A DNA stretch of 64,000 nt from Chromatiaceae bacterium (GTDB lineage: Bacteria > Pseudomonadota > Gammaproteobacteria > Chromatiales > Chromatiaceae), in assembly GCA_024235215.1 (NCBI GenBank), contig JACKMU010000007.1, forward strand, positions 1 through 64,000, read 5' to 3'. The position numbers and the translations under genes are program-made. Positions within the stretch are counted from its first letter, which is position 1; every line of letters starts with the position of its first letter. Under the pieces are notes generated by a model. That model had not been told where the DNA came from. It saw only the letters and a list, made by a program, of their open reading frames with translations, and searched no databases. Shown here piece by piece: positions 18,022-27,209 of this stretch.

Positions 18022-19503
18022 ATGAATTTAGGCCAGAGCATTCGAAAAGGGACTAAATGGCTGCTTGTCGGAAATACAGTCGATCGGGTAATGGATTTTG
18101 CCTTCGGCGTCATTCTGGCCCGTCTACTCGTACCTGCGGATTTCGGAATGCTGATTACGGTCCAGGTGTTTACCGGTTTCGTTGGCATGGTGACCAGTGG
18201 GGGAATGGGACAATCCCTGATCAGGGCAAAGGAGGTGGACGAGGATGATTTCAACGCCGTACTGACGCTGCAGCTACTGGTGGGGATGCTGGTCTATGGC
18301 GTGTTTTTTCTCATCGCCCCCTGGTTTGCACAGTATTTTGAAAAACCGATCTACGAGGACCTGTTACGTGTTTCGGCGCTGATCTTTCTACTGAGACCTT
18401 TCGTCTTCATGCGAATTTCCTGGTTGAACCGGGAGATGGAGTTTAAGAAAAGATCGCTGGTTGGAATTATCGCGGGCATCTTTACCGGCATCTCCAGCGT
18501 ACTGATGGCTTGGTCCGGTATGGGCGTCTGGAGTCTGACGCTTTCCGGTCTGATTGGCATGTTCTGCAAAAACATCCTGTTGGCAAGGTTTACACCCCTG
18601 CGTCTGCGCTTGAATTTTGATATCGGGATAATGCGCAGACACTCTGCTTATGGATCCAAGATCGTGGCCAATGACTTTCTGAGTCACATCAGAGCCGAAG
18701 CAATCAAGCTGATCATGAGCAAGCTCGTGGGTCCCAGTTTCCTCGGGTTGTTCAACAAGGCAGATAGTCTTCATCGGCTGCCTTACCGGACTTTTGGTAG
18801 TCCCGTCTCCCAGCCGCTTTTCAGAGCGATGTCCAAGATCCAGGATGATCTGGATCAAACCAAGTACATGTATTACCGTGTGGTAACGCTTCTCGGTGTC
18901 TATCTGCTCCCGTTCTATGTGGGCTTGTGGTGGGTTGCCGAACCGTTCATTGGGGTGGTATACGGAAAGCAGTGGCTCCCGGCGGCTGAGCCCCTGAGAA
19001 TTCTCACAATGGCGGGCATATTTTATATCGTTGGACGCCCGTGCGGTGTAGTTCTGATGGCCCAGAATCGTTTGACCCAGGAGATGGTTGGTCAGGTTTT
19101 CAATCTGATCTTCTCCGTTGTTGCGGTTTTCATCGGCCTCAACTGGGGACTTGAAGGTGTCAGTTGGGGAATTTTGGCAAGTCAGATTTTTGGAGCGTTC
19201 TATTACTACTTTCTGGTGTACCGCACCATACCCACTCGGTTGACCGATTTACTCCATGCCCTGATTCCCTGTTTGCTGCTGAATTTGCCCCTGTTCCTGA
19301 TTCTGGCCCTCATCGATTCACTGACGGGTGATCTCAAGGTTGTCAACTCTGCACTTTATCTGGTTGCCATGGTGGTGCCTGGTGTCCTGGTCTATATGGC
19401 CGCTTTTCTGCTCTTGCCGATTATGGCTTTGGATTCGGAACAGCAGCGCTGGAAGCAGAAATTCAGAGAGAGTCTGAGCTTTCTAACGAGGCAACGGAGT
19501 TGA
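18022..19503 (+). CDS. Polysaccharide flippase (Wzx/MOP superfamily)
   Basis: 493 residues from ATG 18022; the frame extends to 17938 but the extra 28 residues look non-coding. It starts MNLGQSIRKGTKWLLVGN, followed by about 12-14 membrane helices and FGVILARLLVPADFGMLITV, the usual N-terminal signature of the oligosaccharide flippase/polysaccharide transport family. These proteins flip undecaprenyl-linked repeat units across the inner membrane. It opens the plus-strand cluster of sulfotransferases and glycosyltransferases that runs to 34 kb, and would export the unit they build. Length is normal for Wzx. Confidence 0.88.
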   Translation: MNLGQSIRKGTKWLLVGNTVDRVMDFAFGVILARLLVPADFGMLITVQVFTGFVGMVTSGGMGQSLIRAKEVDEDDFNAVLTLQLLVGMLVYGVFFLIAPWFAQYFEKPIYEDLLRVSALIFLLRPFVFMRISWLNREMEFKKRSLVGIIAGIFTGISSVLMAWSGMGVWSLTLSGLIGMFCKNILLARFTPLRLRLNFDIGIMRRHSAYGSKIVANDFLSHIRAEAIKLIMSKLVGPSFLGLFNKADSLHRLPYRTFGSPVSQPLFRAMSKIQDDLDQTKYMYYRVVTLLGVYLLPFYVGLWWVAEPFIGVVYGKQWLPAAEPLRILTMAGIFYIVGRPCGVVLMAQNRLTQEMVGQVFNLIFSVVAVFIGLNWGLEGVSWGILASQIFGAFYYYFLVYRTIPTRLTDLLHALIPCLLLNLPLFLILALIDSLTGDLKVVNSALYLVAMVVPGVLVYMAAFLLLPIMALDSEQQRWKQKFRESLSFLTRQRS

Positions 19504-19602
19504 ACGTGACGCTGGGACTTTGCGCATAACGCCAGTCACAACGTGTTTCCGAACGTTTTCTTTCAGGTTGTTAATGTAACCAACTGATTTACGGGATTTG
19601 AA

Positions 19603-20562
19603 ATGATGGATCTAACTGGCAAGGTAGGATTCACTATTGGTACGGGGCGCTGTGGCACCTTGTTCCTTTACCAACTCATGGATCTGGAGGCTGAAGTGGC
19701 CGCCTCCCATGAACGCAATCCGGATAATGAAACATTCCATAGATACTGCAAATGGAATAATCTTCCCGTGGATGACGAGGGATTCCTTGCCACCAAAGAG
19801 AAAGAGATTCGTGCCGATCTTGAGGGGCAGCCCTATTCGTTCGAAGCCAGCCCTTATCTGTCTCTCTCTGTTCACGAGCTGTATGAGCGATTTGGCGCCA
19901 AGTTTATATTTTTGGTCCGCAGACCTGACCGTGTCGTCTCCTCTTTTGTACACAAAGGGTTCTACCGTAATCCCTATAGAGTGAAAAACCCCCAACTCGC
20001 TGCAGGCTACCAGGATCAGAGCCCAGAAAAGTTCCACACATTTCTGGCCAGGATCTCTCCCCGCGGAGAAGAGTTGAATTCATGGAACGAGATGACGCGG
20101 GTAGGTAAAGTGGCATGGTTCTGGAAAGCGTTCAATCAACGAACCTTTGAACTGCTGAGTGAACTACCCAAAGAGAGCTATAGACTGGTCAAGATTGAAG
20201 ATGTCGACTATCCCAAGTACTGCGAGCTGACCGAGTATCTTGGTTTCCGCACCTCCATAGCCCGCTCGGATTTCGACTCATTACGCACAGACAAACCTCA
20301 TGCATTCTGGAGAAAACGAAATATCGACCAGTGGTCTGAACAGGAGATAACGGAATATGAAACCCAGGTCGGCGACTTGGCCAAGCAATTGGGCTATGAA
20401 TACCGTATCGCCCATCTGACCGAAGAGATAAGCGCTGAGAAAACCGAGGCTGTTCGGGCCGGCCATATTCCACAAAAGAAGAAAGGTCCGCAATTCTGGC
20501 GATTGCGGCGCACCACTGCCGACTGGCTGCGGAGTCTCGCAAAAGCCATGGATGTAGCCTGA
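19603..20562 (+). CDS. Sulfotransferase-like protein
   Basis: 319 residues. The PAPS-binding 5'-phosphosulfate loop reads GFTIGTGRCGTLFLYQLMD near the N-terminus and the 3'-phosphate site reads FIFLVRRPDRVVSSFVHKG. These are hallmarks of cytosolic carbohydrate sulfotransferases, which move sulfate from PAPS to a sugar hydroxyl. Two more sulfotransferase genes lie in this cluster (23717 and 31014), so the polymer probably carries several sulfate groups. The basic C-terminal tail (HIPQKKKGPQFWRLRRTTAD) is unusual and could bind membrane or polymer. Confidence 0.82.
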   Translation: MMDLTGKVGFTIGTGRCGTLFLYQLMDLEAEVAASHERNPDNETFHRYCKWNNLPVDDEGFLATKEKEIRADLEGQPYSFEASPYLSLSVHELYERFGAKFIFLVRRPDRVVSSFVHKGFYRNPYRVKNPQLAAGYQDQSPEKFHTFLARISPRGEELNSWNEMTRVGKVAWFWKAFNQRTFELLSELPKESYRLVKIEDVDYPKYCELTEYLGFRTSIARSDFDSLRTDKPHAFWRKRNIDQWSEQEITEYETQVGDLAKQLGYEYRIAHLTEEISAEKTEAVRAGHIPQKKKGPQFWRLRRTTADWLRSLAKAMDVA

Positions 20563-20590
20563 AAATCCACTGAATTTTAGTTGCGAGAAT

Positions 20591-21661
20591 ATGAAAATCG
20601 ACTATCTGGTCTTTGTTCCGGATTCCCTGACATTCACGATCGCCAGTGCACTTACCGCTCTTGGCTACAGTGTCGCAGTGTGGGTTGCCAACCCGAAACT
20701 GGGAAACAATGCCACAGACCGAGCCTTGCAGCGTATCGCCGGCTTGAGAGGTGTGAAAATTGAGCGTGTCGGCAGCATGGTCACACCTACCAGAATCGAG
20801 CGGCTCATTATTCAGGTTTTTCCCCGTTTGATGGAGCAAAGCAGAATGGTTGCTCCTATGGTGAGAATGGCAGAAAAGGTGACGCTTGTCACCGCGGGTG
20901 ACCGAAGTCATCGATGGCGCAAGGCGCTGCGTCTGCAATGGATGGAGTTGCGTGAATTGATCAAGTTGCATAAGGTGGAGCGGGTTGTTTACAAAGACGG
21001 TTTCCATGCTTTTGATCTGTTCAGATTTTTCAAACCCAGACGGGTGGTCGGTTTTGATATCCACTCTCAGTTTCTTCTCGACCCATCAGCATTCCGGAAA
21101 ATACATGCTCAAGACTGGTCGACGGAGGCCAAGCGACCGATCTCAGCGAATTTTCTCGGCAGCCGGGATCCTGCAGTGCGTGAACGGATCCTCGACAGTG
21201 TGCGCCTCTGTTTCACCCAAACAGAGCAGACAGCCGGATCTGGAAAAAAGTCCATGTTCTGGCATGAATACTCTGATAGCACACCAGGCGGAGTAGGTGC
21301 AGATGAGTTTCTCGATATCCTTTCCAAGTCCGATTTCACACTTTGCCCTCCTGGTTATTCGCTGGTTACACATCGACCACTGGAAGCACTTTTGCGGGGT
21401 AGTATTCCGGTGTTGAATGCCGATGAACTGGCCATTTACGACATTGGGTTACAGGATGGCAAAAACTGCATCGCAGTTCAGCCTGGCGCTTGGCCGGCGG
21501 CGATGAGCAGGATACAGAAAATCGGCGAAGAGCAGTTGATCGGGATGCGTTCTGAAATTCGTTCGATGTTTGCACACACTCTGGATTACCCGGCTTGCTC
21601 CCGCAGCATATGCTGGCGCTTGGGTCTGAAGGAAATACAGCAGGGCAGGATCTCATCATGA
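20591..21661 (+). CDS. Exostosin-like (GT47-type) glycosyltransferase
   Basis: 356 residues. The C-terminal half holds FTLCPPGYSLVTHRPLEALL followed by RGSIPVL, the most conserved stretch of exostosin-like glycosyltransferases, where the motif lies in the donor-binding domain. The N-terminal half is a variable GT-B-type acceptor domain. Bacterial exostosin-like proteins are found in capsule and exopolysaccharide loci. It starts 28 bp after the first sulfotransferase gene, and its stop overlaps the next start (ATGA at 21658), so co-translation is likely. Sugar specificity unknown. Confidence 0.75.
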   Translation: MKIDYLVFVPDSLTFTIASALTALGYSVAVWVANPKLGNNATDRALQRIAGLRGVKIERVGSMVTPTRIERLIIQVFPRLMEQSRMVAPMVRMAEKVTLVTAGDRSHRWRKALRLQWMELRELIKLHKVERVVYKDGFHAFDLFRFFKPRRVVGFDIHSQFLLDPSAFRKIHAQDWSTEAKRPISANFLGSRDPAVRERILDSVRLCFTQTEQTAGSGKKSMFWHEYSDSTPGGVGADEFLDILSKSDFTLCPPGYSLVTHRPLEALLRGSIPVLNADELAIYDIGLQDGKNCIAVQPGAWPAAMSRIQKIGEEQLIGMRSEIRSMFAHTLDYPACSRSICWRLGLKEIQQGRISS

Positions 21662-23625
21662 ACCACAAGAAGTGGATCATCGCAGTGGTAGTGGCGTGCA
21701 TTGTTGTTGTGGCTCTCTATGTCTTGCAACGACATGACGCCTCCGGTCAGTTCGTCTCCTATCCTTTGCCGTTAAAGGAAACGAGTCGCTTGTTCGATAT
21801 AGGGGTTGTCGATGCGAACGGGGACAATCTCCTGGACATTTACACTTCCAACCACCACTTCAGACAATCACTGTTGATCAATGACGGGAAAGGTGGTTAT
21901 CGGGATGTGCTGTCAGAATGGGAGCTCGATCAGAGCCGGGAATTCCCACTGGCAGAACTCTCGTTCGAAGCACCGGTCATCGACGAAACGGGAGTCTATA
22001 TCTATTGGTACGGCACTGCACTGGTGATTGTGGCTCACAAACTGGAAGGGATTGGGCCTCTGCACGGGCGTCTCTCGGTAAATGATCCAGTTGAGATAGT
22101 GAGCGACGGTGGTTTCAAGGTGCAGAAACAAGACCAAGCCACACCGGTCTCGGAGACGGTAGTAGAGTTCTCAGCAAGTACCGATGCGAAGTTGGTGATG
22201 CGGCCAGGAGGGCAGGGTTTGCCGGTCAATTTTCAGATCAACGATCAGATACCGGTTACCAGACTCTTTGTCGGATTGGGCCGTATCTCGCCATCGGGCC
22301 ACCAATTTTCCCTGGCGATGCGGGACCGGCATGCCTTGGCCTGGGTAGACTACAACGGTGACGGAATACTCGATATCTTCATTCCCCGGGGTGCGCTGAG
22401 CGGGATGCTCAGAGCCTATCCAGGGGAGATATCGCGCCTGATCCAGGACGAACTGTTGATAAGCCAGGGGGCGGGAAAATTTATCGACAAGAGCAGAGAA
22501 TTGGGGTTAGAGAAAAGAGACTGCTCGGGCAGGCATGCCAGATGGCTGGATTTCAATCAGGATGGACTGTTGGATCTTTTTGTGAACTGCCACGATAGGG
22601 AACACTTCATGGGAGACTATCCGAAGCAGCTCTATTTACAAGGCAGCGATGGCCATCTCAGTGATATGGCGTCGGCAGCAGGTCTTGGCATGCCGGACAG
22701 GCAGATTCGGAGTTTTGCCTGGATCGATATGGACAGTGACGGGGACACCGATCTGGTGACGGTGGAAGATGAGGGTTTCTTTCTTTACCGAACGGATGAA
22801 GCAGGGAGTTCTCGAGAGTTGATCCATGCGCTGGCAACGGCTGAAGACGGGAAGATAGGGCAATCTAACAGTCCCAAATGGTATTACGACGGTAAACTCA
22901 GTGTCAGTGATTATGATGCTGATGGTGATCTTGATCTTTTCTCCTCTTCGATTAGAGGGAATACGCTGCTTTCCAATGACAATGGCAGGTATGTCGCGAT
23001 CGCACCAGCGTCAATCGGTCTGCCGGTAAGCAGTACCACTGCCAGTTGGGTGGATTATGACAACGATGGTTTATCGGATCTGTACACCGTACCTCAGGGG
23101 CTGTTCAGACAAAACAGGCCGTTGCAGTTCGAAGCCACGGGTCTTCTCTCCTTTCCTGAAGGTCAATACCACGCTGCTATCTCCAATTGGTTCGATATTG
23201 ATAACGATGGTAAACAGGATCTGATGCTGGCTGTTAATGAAAATCCCGATTATCAACGTTGGTGGGATCTTTTCGCAGAAAAGAAACGTCCGTCGACCTG
23301 GATGGTGAAGACCTACCGCAATACCGGTAGCGAAAACCACTGGTTGCAGATCGAGCTGTCAGGAGCTGCTGGGAACAGGCAGGGTGTCGGAGCTCAGGTT
23401 ACGGTCACTACACCTCAAGGTAGTCAATTGCAGGAGGTGGGAGCGACCGATGGGGCATTCTTTTCGCAAGGCCACTATCGCCTTTATTTCGGCTTGGGTG
23501 CTCACCAAAATGCAGACAGCGTAGTAGTGCGTTGGTCAGACGGCTATCGCCAGAAGATAGTGAACGTTTCCGGAGACAGGCTACTGCGCATTGAACGTGA
23601 CAAGAAAGGTTTTGCGAATGAATAG
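21658..23625 (+). CDS. FG-GAP/VCBS repeat protein with ASPIC/UnbV domain
   Basis: 655 residues from ATG 21658, which overlaps the previous stop (ATGA). A signal anchor WIIAVVVACIVVVALYVL near the N-terminus places the rest outside the cytoplasm. Repeated calcium-binding FG-GAP/VCBS blades follow, e.g. VDANGDNLLDIYTSN, VDYNGDGILDIFIP, DFNQDGLLDLFVN, DMDSDGDTDLVTV, DYDADGDLDLFSS and DIDNDGKQDLML. The C-terminus is an ASPIC/UnbV (CRTAC1-like) domain (NRQGVGAQVTVTT, VVVRWSDGYRQKIVNV). A beta-propeller of this sort usually binds ligands or proteins. It may bind the exported polysaccharide, or help assemble it at the surface. Confidence 0.85.
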   Translation: MNHKKWIIAVVVACIVVVALYVLQRHDASGQFVSYPLPLKETSRLFDIGVVDANGDNLLDIYTSNHHFRQSLLINDGKGGYRDVLSEWELDQSREFPLAELSFEAPVIDETGVYIYWYGTALVIVAHKLEGIGPLHGRLSVNDPVEIVSDGGFKVQKQDQATPVSETVVEFSASTDAKLVMRPGGQGLPVNFQINDQIPVTRLFVGLGRISPSGHQFSLAMRDRHALAWVDYNGDGILDIFIPRGALSGMLRAYPGEISRLIQDELLISQGAGKFIDKSRELGLEKRDCSGRHARWLDFNQDGLLDLFVNCHDREHFMGDYPKQLYLQGSDGHLSDMASAAGLGMPDRQIRSFAWIDMDSDGDTDLVTVEDEGFFLYRTDEAGSSRELIHALATAEDGKIGQSNSPKWYYDGKLSVSDYDADGDLDLFSSSIRGNTLLSNDNGRYVAIAPASIGLPVSSTTASWVDYDNDGLSDLYTVPQGLFRQNRPLQFEATGLLSFPEGQYHAAISNWFDIDNDGKQDLMLAVNENPDYQRWWDLFAEKKRPSTWMVKTYRNTGSENHWLQIELSGAAGNRQGVGAQVTVTTPQGSQLQEVGATDGAFFSQGHYRLYFGLGAHQNADSVVVRWSDGYRQKIVNVSGDRLLRIERDKKGFANE

Positions 23626-23716
23626 CGCACACTTGCTTGCCATGAATTCCACTCGTCCGGCAGTATCAATCACTTTAGGATGATACCGACACATCAATTT
23701 AGGGACGCTCCCATAG

Positions 23717-24400
23717 ATGATAATTTCACATAGTCATAAGTTTATCTTTATCAAGTCAGCAAAAACCGCTGGAACCAGCCTCGAAGCATCTTTATCCAAT
23801 TTCTGTTCCGGTAGCGATATCGTGACGCCTCTGGGTGATTTTGAATTCAACAAGGATAAAGAGGGACAGTGGATTCATCATGAGATGAACGCCGGTGATT
23901 TTCAGCAGCATGACTGGTGCACCACCATAAAGAAGAAAATCGAACCGGAGATCTGGGAAAGCTACTTCAAGTTCAGTATTGCCAGAAATCCCTGGGACCG
24001 CGTGGTCTCCTTATATAGTTGGCAAAGCAGGAATGATCCGGCGCTGAGACCCAGGAAGCGCTTCATCCATCGCATCGGTTTTCCGTTTAATGATTTGAAG
24101 GAGACCAGGAAACTCTTCTCTGAATTTGTGAAAGGTGACTGGCAAACCAATGACCGCTTCTATGTCATAGATGACAAACTCTGTGTCGACTTCGTGATTC
24201 GTTACGAAAATCTGGAAGATGATTTCAAAGAGGTTTGTAAACAGATAGGGTTAGCGGAGATATCTTTACCGCGTCTGAAATCCGGCTTCAGAAAAGGCTA
24301 TCATTACTCCGATTACTACGATGAAGAGAGCAAAGCGGTAGTAGCCGAGCGACACAGAAATGATCTGCGGTTACTCGGGTATCGATTCGAAACAGCGTGA
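23717..24400 (+). CDS. Sulfotransferase family 2-like protein
   Basis: 227 residues. KFIFIKSAKTAGTSLEASL is the 5'-PSB loop of the Sulfotransfer_2 group (related to chondroitin and HNK-1 sulfotransferases), and FKFSIARNPWDRVVSLYSW is the 3'-phosphate site. The length fits the compact bacterial members. It is separated from the preceding gene by 91 bp and from the next by about 260 bp with no gene, so it may have its own ribosome entry within one long transcript. It would sulfate sugars of the locus polymer. Confidence 0.88.
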   Translation: MIISHSHKFIFIKSAKTAGTSLEASLSNFCSGSDIVTPLGDFEFNKDKEGQWIHHEMNAGDFQQHDWCTTIKKKIEPEIWESYFKFSIARNPWDRVVSLYSWQSRNDPALRPRKRFIHRIGFPFNDLKETRKLFSEFVKGDWQTNDRFYVIDDKLCVDFVIRYENLEDDFKEVCKQIGLAEISLPRLKSGFRKGYHYSDYYDEESKAVVAERHRNDLRLLGYRFETA

Positions 24401-24658
24401 TACTTCGGTGAGCATCACAAGCAAATGCGTCATATGCAGTCGATCCATCCCTGTACAGGATGTTCCATAGTGGGCCAGAAATACGGAGCAACAGTATTTA
24501 GATTGTCGTACCTGCTCAGTTGCGAGGCTTACTTTGACTATTCCCTCCCAAGTGGAGGATTGAATGCTGAGAAAGCATCGGGAAATCAGGCGGAATAACG
24601 AACGTGATGAGCCGTTTCAGGAGAGTCAACGATCAGATGTGGGGACAGGAGATCACTC

Positions 24659-25954
24659 GTGGGGGGTAGCGCAATGATAGATGCAGATGTAGTCAGACTG
24701 GCAATACTGCCTCCGGAAAAGAGCGACCGCAAGTATCAGTTCCGCTACCTTATCGACACGCCCAACCAGAAAACAGATCTGGTAAGCAGGTTGAAAAGGG
24801 AGATGAAGTTTCACCTCAAACGAGTGCTTCTGTCGATCTATCCAAAATTGGCAAAAAAACTATATGGGATAAGATCATTCGGCTATGTCGCGGAGAATTT
24901 CGAGATCAGGCATCTTGAGGTATGGGACAGTCTCTACCCGTTTATGCATCTACTGAGAGGCGGTGGTCCTATTTTTGGAAGTAGTTATACAAAATGTCAC
25001 TTCGTTTTTTGCTATCCGGTGTTGCAAGAGGTTAGGAACTTTTACACCGAAAGAGCCGGTGATTACGGGCTGAACCTGACCGTAGAGGGTAAGACCTTCG
25101 ACCGGGTATATGATGTGACGACCAATGGGAACGCCATGGCATTCGGTGGTGGTAAAGACAGCCGTCTCGTTTATGGAGTGCTCAAGGAGATTGGCTGCGA
25201 ACCCGTTTTATATAACGCAAATCCCGGATCGGATGAGGTTCCTGACCTGAATGTAAAACGGGTAAAGACGCTGCAATACGGTATAACAAACCGGATCATG
25301 CCCGCTTTCATGTCATTATCGAGAAATATTTTTCTCGGAAATGGCCTCGGAGAGGCGCATTTGTATCATCCCTGGCAGGAGTATTATGAATGGGCCGGAA
25401 CGGAACCAATGAAAAAATTCTCCGCGATGATGTCGACATTGGGGATTGAGATGGAGGTATTCTCCCCGGTTGCGGTTTTACCATACAACGTTATTCAGAA
25501 AATATTGTTCGAACGCTATCCAGAGCTCTATAGATATCAGTACAGTGTCAGTCCGGAGGATGAGTCGGAGAAGAATCTTCATGTTGCTCTATTGGAGATC
25601 TATCACGGAATCGACTTCAGCAAACATTGCAGCGAAGCATTGTTCCGGAAACTGCTGAAAGGGTTTGTGGATGAACAGGCCGCTAATCCCGAAAGTTACG
25701 GCTACCGCAGGTTAAGGGAAGTAATACGGAATGAAATGCGCAGCATAATATACAAGATGAAAGATCACCGGCTCTTTGCAGAGGTGAAGGGGAGTGTTCC
25801 CGACTCATGGAATGGCGACTGGATCGACTATATCCATACCTATATCAATCCTGACATCGACAGCAGGATTTTGGAAATATACTCACAATACGCCAAGAAG
25901 ATCGAGGATGTCTTACCTCCGGGAGAGGGCTATCTGCCAGGTTATTCCACTTGA
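24659..25954 (+). CDS. PP-loop ATP-pyrophosphatase-like protein, unknown product
   Basis: 431 residues from GTG 24659. The start is decided by AGGAG at 24647-24651, seven bases upstream; an ATG at 24674 is the alternative. The central NGNAMAFGGGKDSRLVYGVL is a PP-loop (SGGxDS-like), as found in enzymes that adenylate a substrate with release of pyrophosphate (asparagine synthase, QueC, MurL-type proteins). About 120 residues before it (HLEVWDSLYPFMHLL and following) match nothing I recognise. Conserved-looking His, Asp and Cys residues lie C-terminal to the loop. In this setting it may activate a sugar acid or amino acid for transfer to the polysaccharide; that is inference. Confidence 0.6.
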   Translation: MGGSAMIDADVVRLAILPPEKSDRKYQFRYLIDTPNQKTDLVSRLKREMKFHLKRVLLSIYPKLAKKLYGIRSFGYVAENFEIRHLEVWDSLYPFMHLLRGGGPIFGSSYTKCHFVFCYPVLQEVRNFYTERAGDYGLNLTVEGKTFDRVYDVTTNGNAMAFGGGKDSRLVYGVLKEIGCEPVLYNANPGSDEVPDLNVKRVKTLQYGITNRIMPAFMSLSRNIFLGNGLGEAHLYHPWQEYYEWAGTEPMKKFSAMMSTLGIEMEVFSPVAVLPYNVIQKILFERYPELYRYQYSVSPEDESEKNLHVALLEIYHGIDFSKHCSEALFRKLLKGFVDEQAANPESYGYRRLREVIRNEMRSIIYKMKDHRLFAEVKGSVPDSWNGDWIDYIHTYINPDIDSRILEIYSQYAKKIEDVLPPGEGYLPGYST

Positions 25955-26080
25955 CCGTATCAACCCGTCCTGACTCCTCATGGTTCAACAGTGATAGTAG
26001 ACTGAATTCAGGCGCTGTCTCCGGACGACAAGAGAGTTGGATCCACCCGACAGAATCAACGAAAACATTCAGCAGAAGTT

Positions 26081-27166
26081 ATGGAAAAAAAAGCTCGGAT
26101 CATCGCCTACTACTTGCCACAATTTCACCCGATTCCGGAAAATGACAAATGGTGGGGAAAAGGTTTCACCGAATGGACCAATATGGCCAAAGCCAAGCCG
26201 CTGTTCCGGGGACATTATCAACCACATGTTCCGGCTGATCTTGGATTCTATGATCTTCGCCTGCCCGAGGCACGCTTGGCTCAGGCGGAACTGGCGCATC
26301 AGTACGGAATCGAGGGATTCTGCTACTACCATTACTGGTTTGGTGGAAGGCGCATGCTGGAACACCCGTTCAATGAGGTGTTGAAATCGAGCGAACCTGA
26401 ACTCCCTTTCTGCCTGTGCTGGGCCAATCACAGTTGGAACAGCATCTGGCAGGGCGCTCCTGACCGCATATTGGTCGAACAGGTCTATCCGGGAATGGAT
26501 GATCATGCAGCGCACTTCGACTATCTGCTCAAAGCATTTACAGACGACCGTTACATCACCGTAGAGGGGAAACCTCTCTTCTTGGTATACCGACCTGATG
26601 ATATTCCCGATGTACGGCGGGTTACCGACTTTTGGCGGGAGAGGGCACTTCAGGCGGGTCTCAAAGGACTACACATGGTCGGTATCTCCCACTTCAATCC
26701 AAGCTGGGATCCTCGTGAACGAGGCTTCGATGCCTGTATGATGCAGAAACTTCCGCCGATGAACGGTCGCATACCCTGGCAGTTTCCGGATGCGAAGCTC
26801 AAGGTGCTTCTTGGCAGAAAAAAATACAAACTCTCGATATACACTTATGAGGAGATGCTTGGTTTTCTGCTGCGCGCAAAAAAAACTGACTTTATCGACT
26901 ATCCGTGTGTGCTACCCAACTGGGACAATACACCCCGGGCTGCAATGAACGGTTTGGTTTTTCACGGTTCGACTCCAGAGCTTTTCAGACGCCACCTGAA
27001 TGATGCCATGGGAAAGGTGGCTGAATATCCGGCAGAACACAGGATTTTGTTCATCAAGGCATGGAACGAATGGGCGGAGGGAAATCATCTGGAGCCTGAT
27101 CTGCGTTTTGGTCATGGCTATCTGGAGGTGATTAGGAACCAAGTAATCCCTGCGGTTGCCAATTGA
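26081..27166 (+). CDS. WbsX/GH99-like protein of polysaccharide loci
   Basis: 361 residues that follow the Glyco_tran_WbsX family (GH99-like fold) from end to end: RIIAYYLPQFHPIPENDKWW, GFTEWTNMAKAKPLFRGHYQ, the PADLGFYDLR region, GIEGFCYYHYWFGGRRML, CLCWANHSW, and the C-terminal FIKAWNEWAEGNHLEPD. This family is common in O-antigen and capsule clusters. Members are called glycosyltransferases, but the fold resembles endo-alpha-mannosidase, so the real activity is uncertain. Cytoplasmic; no signal peptide. Confidence 0.88.
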   Translation: MEKKARIIAYYLPQFHPIPENDKWWGKGFTEWTNMAKAKPLFRGHYQPHVPADLGFYDLRLPEARLAQAELAHQYGIEGFCYYHYWFGGRRMLEHPFNEVLKSSEPELPFCLCWANHSWNSIWQGAPDRILVEQVYPGMDDHAAHFDYLLKAFTDDRYITVEGKPLFLVYRPDDIPDVRRVTDFWRERALQAGLKGLHMVGISHFNPSWDPRERGFDACMMQKLPPMNGRIPWQFPDAKLKVLLGRKKYKLSIYTYEEMLGFLLRAKKTDFIDYPCVLPNWDNTPRAAMNGLVFHGSTPELFRRHLNDAMGKVAEYPAEHRILFIKAWNEWAEGNHLEPDLRFGHGYLEVIRNQVIPAVAN

Positions 27167-27209
27167 TGCGAACTCCGACAGTAACTTTCCCCGCGAGTCG
27201 ATCCATCCA

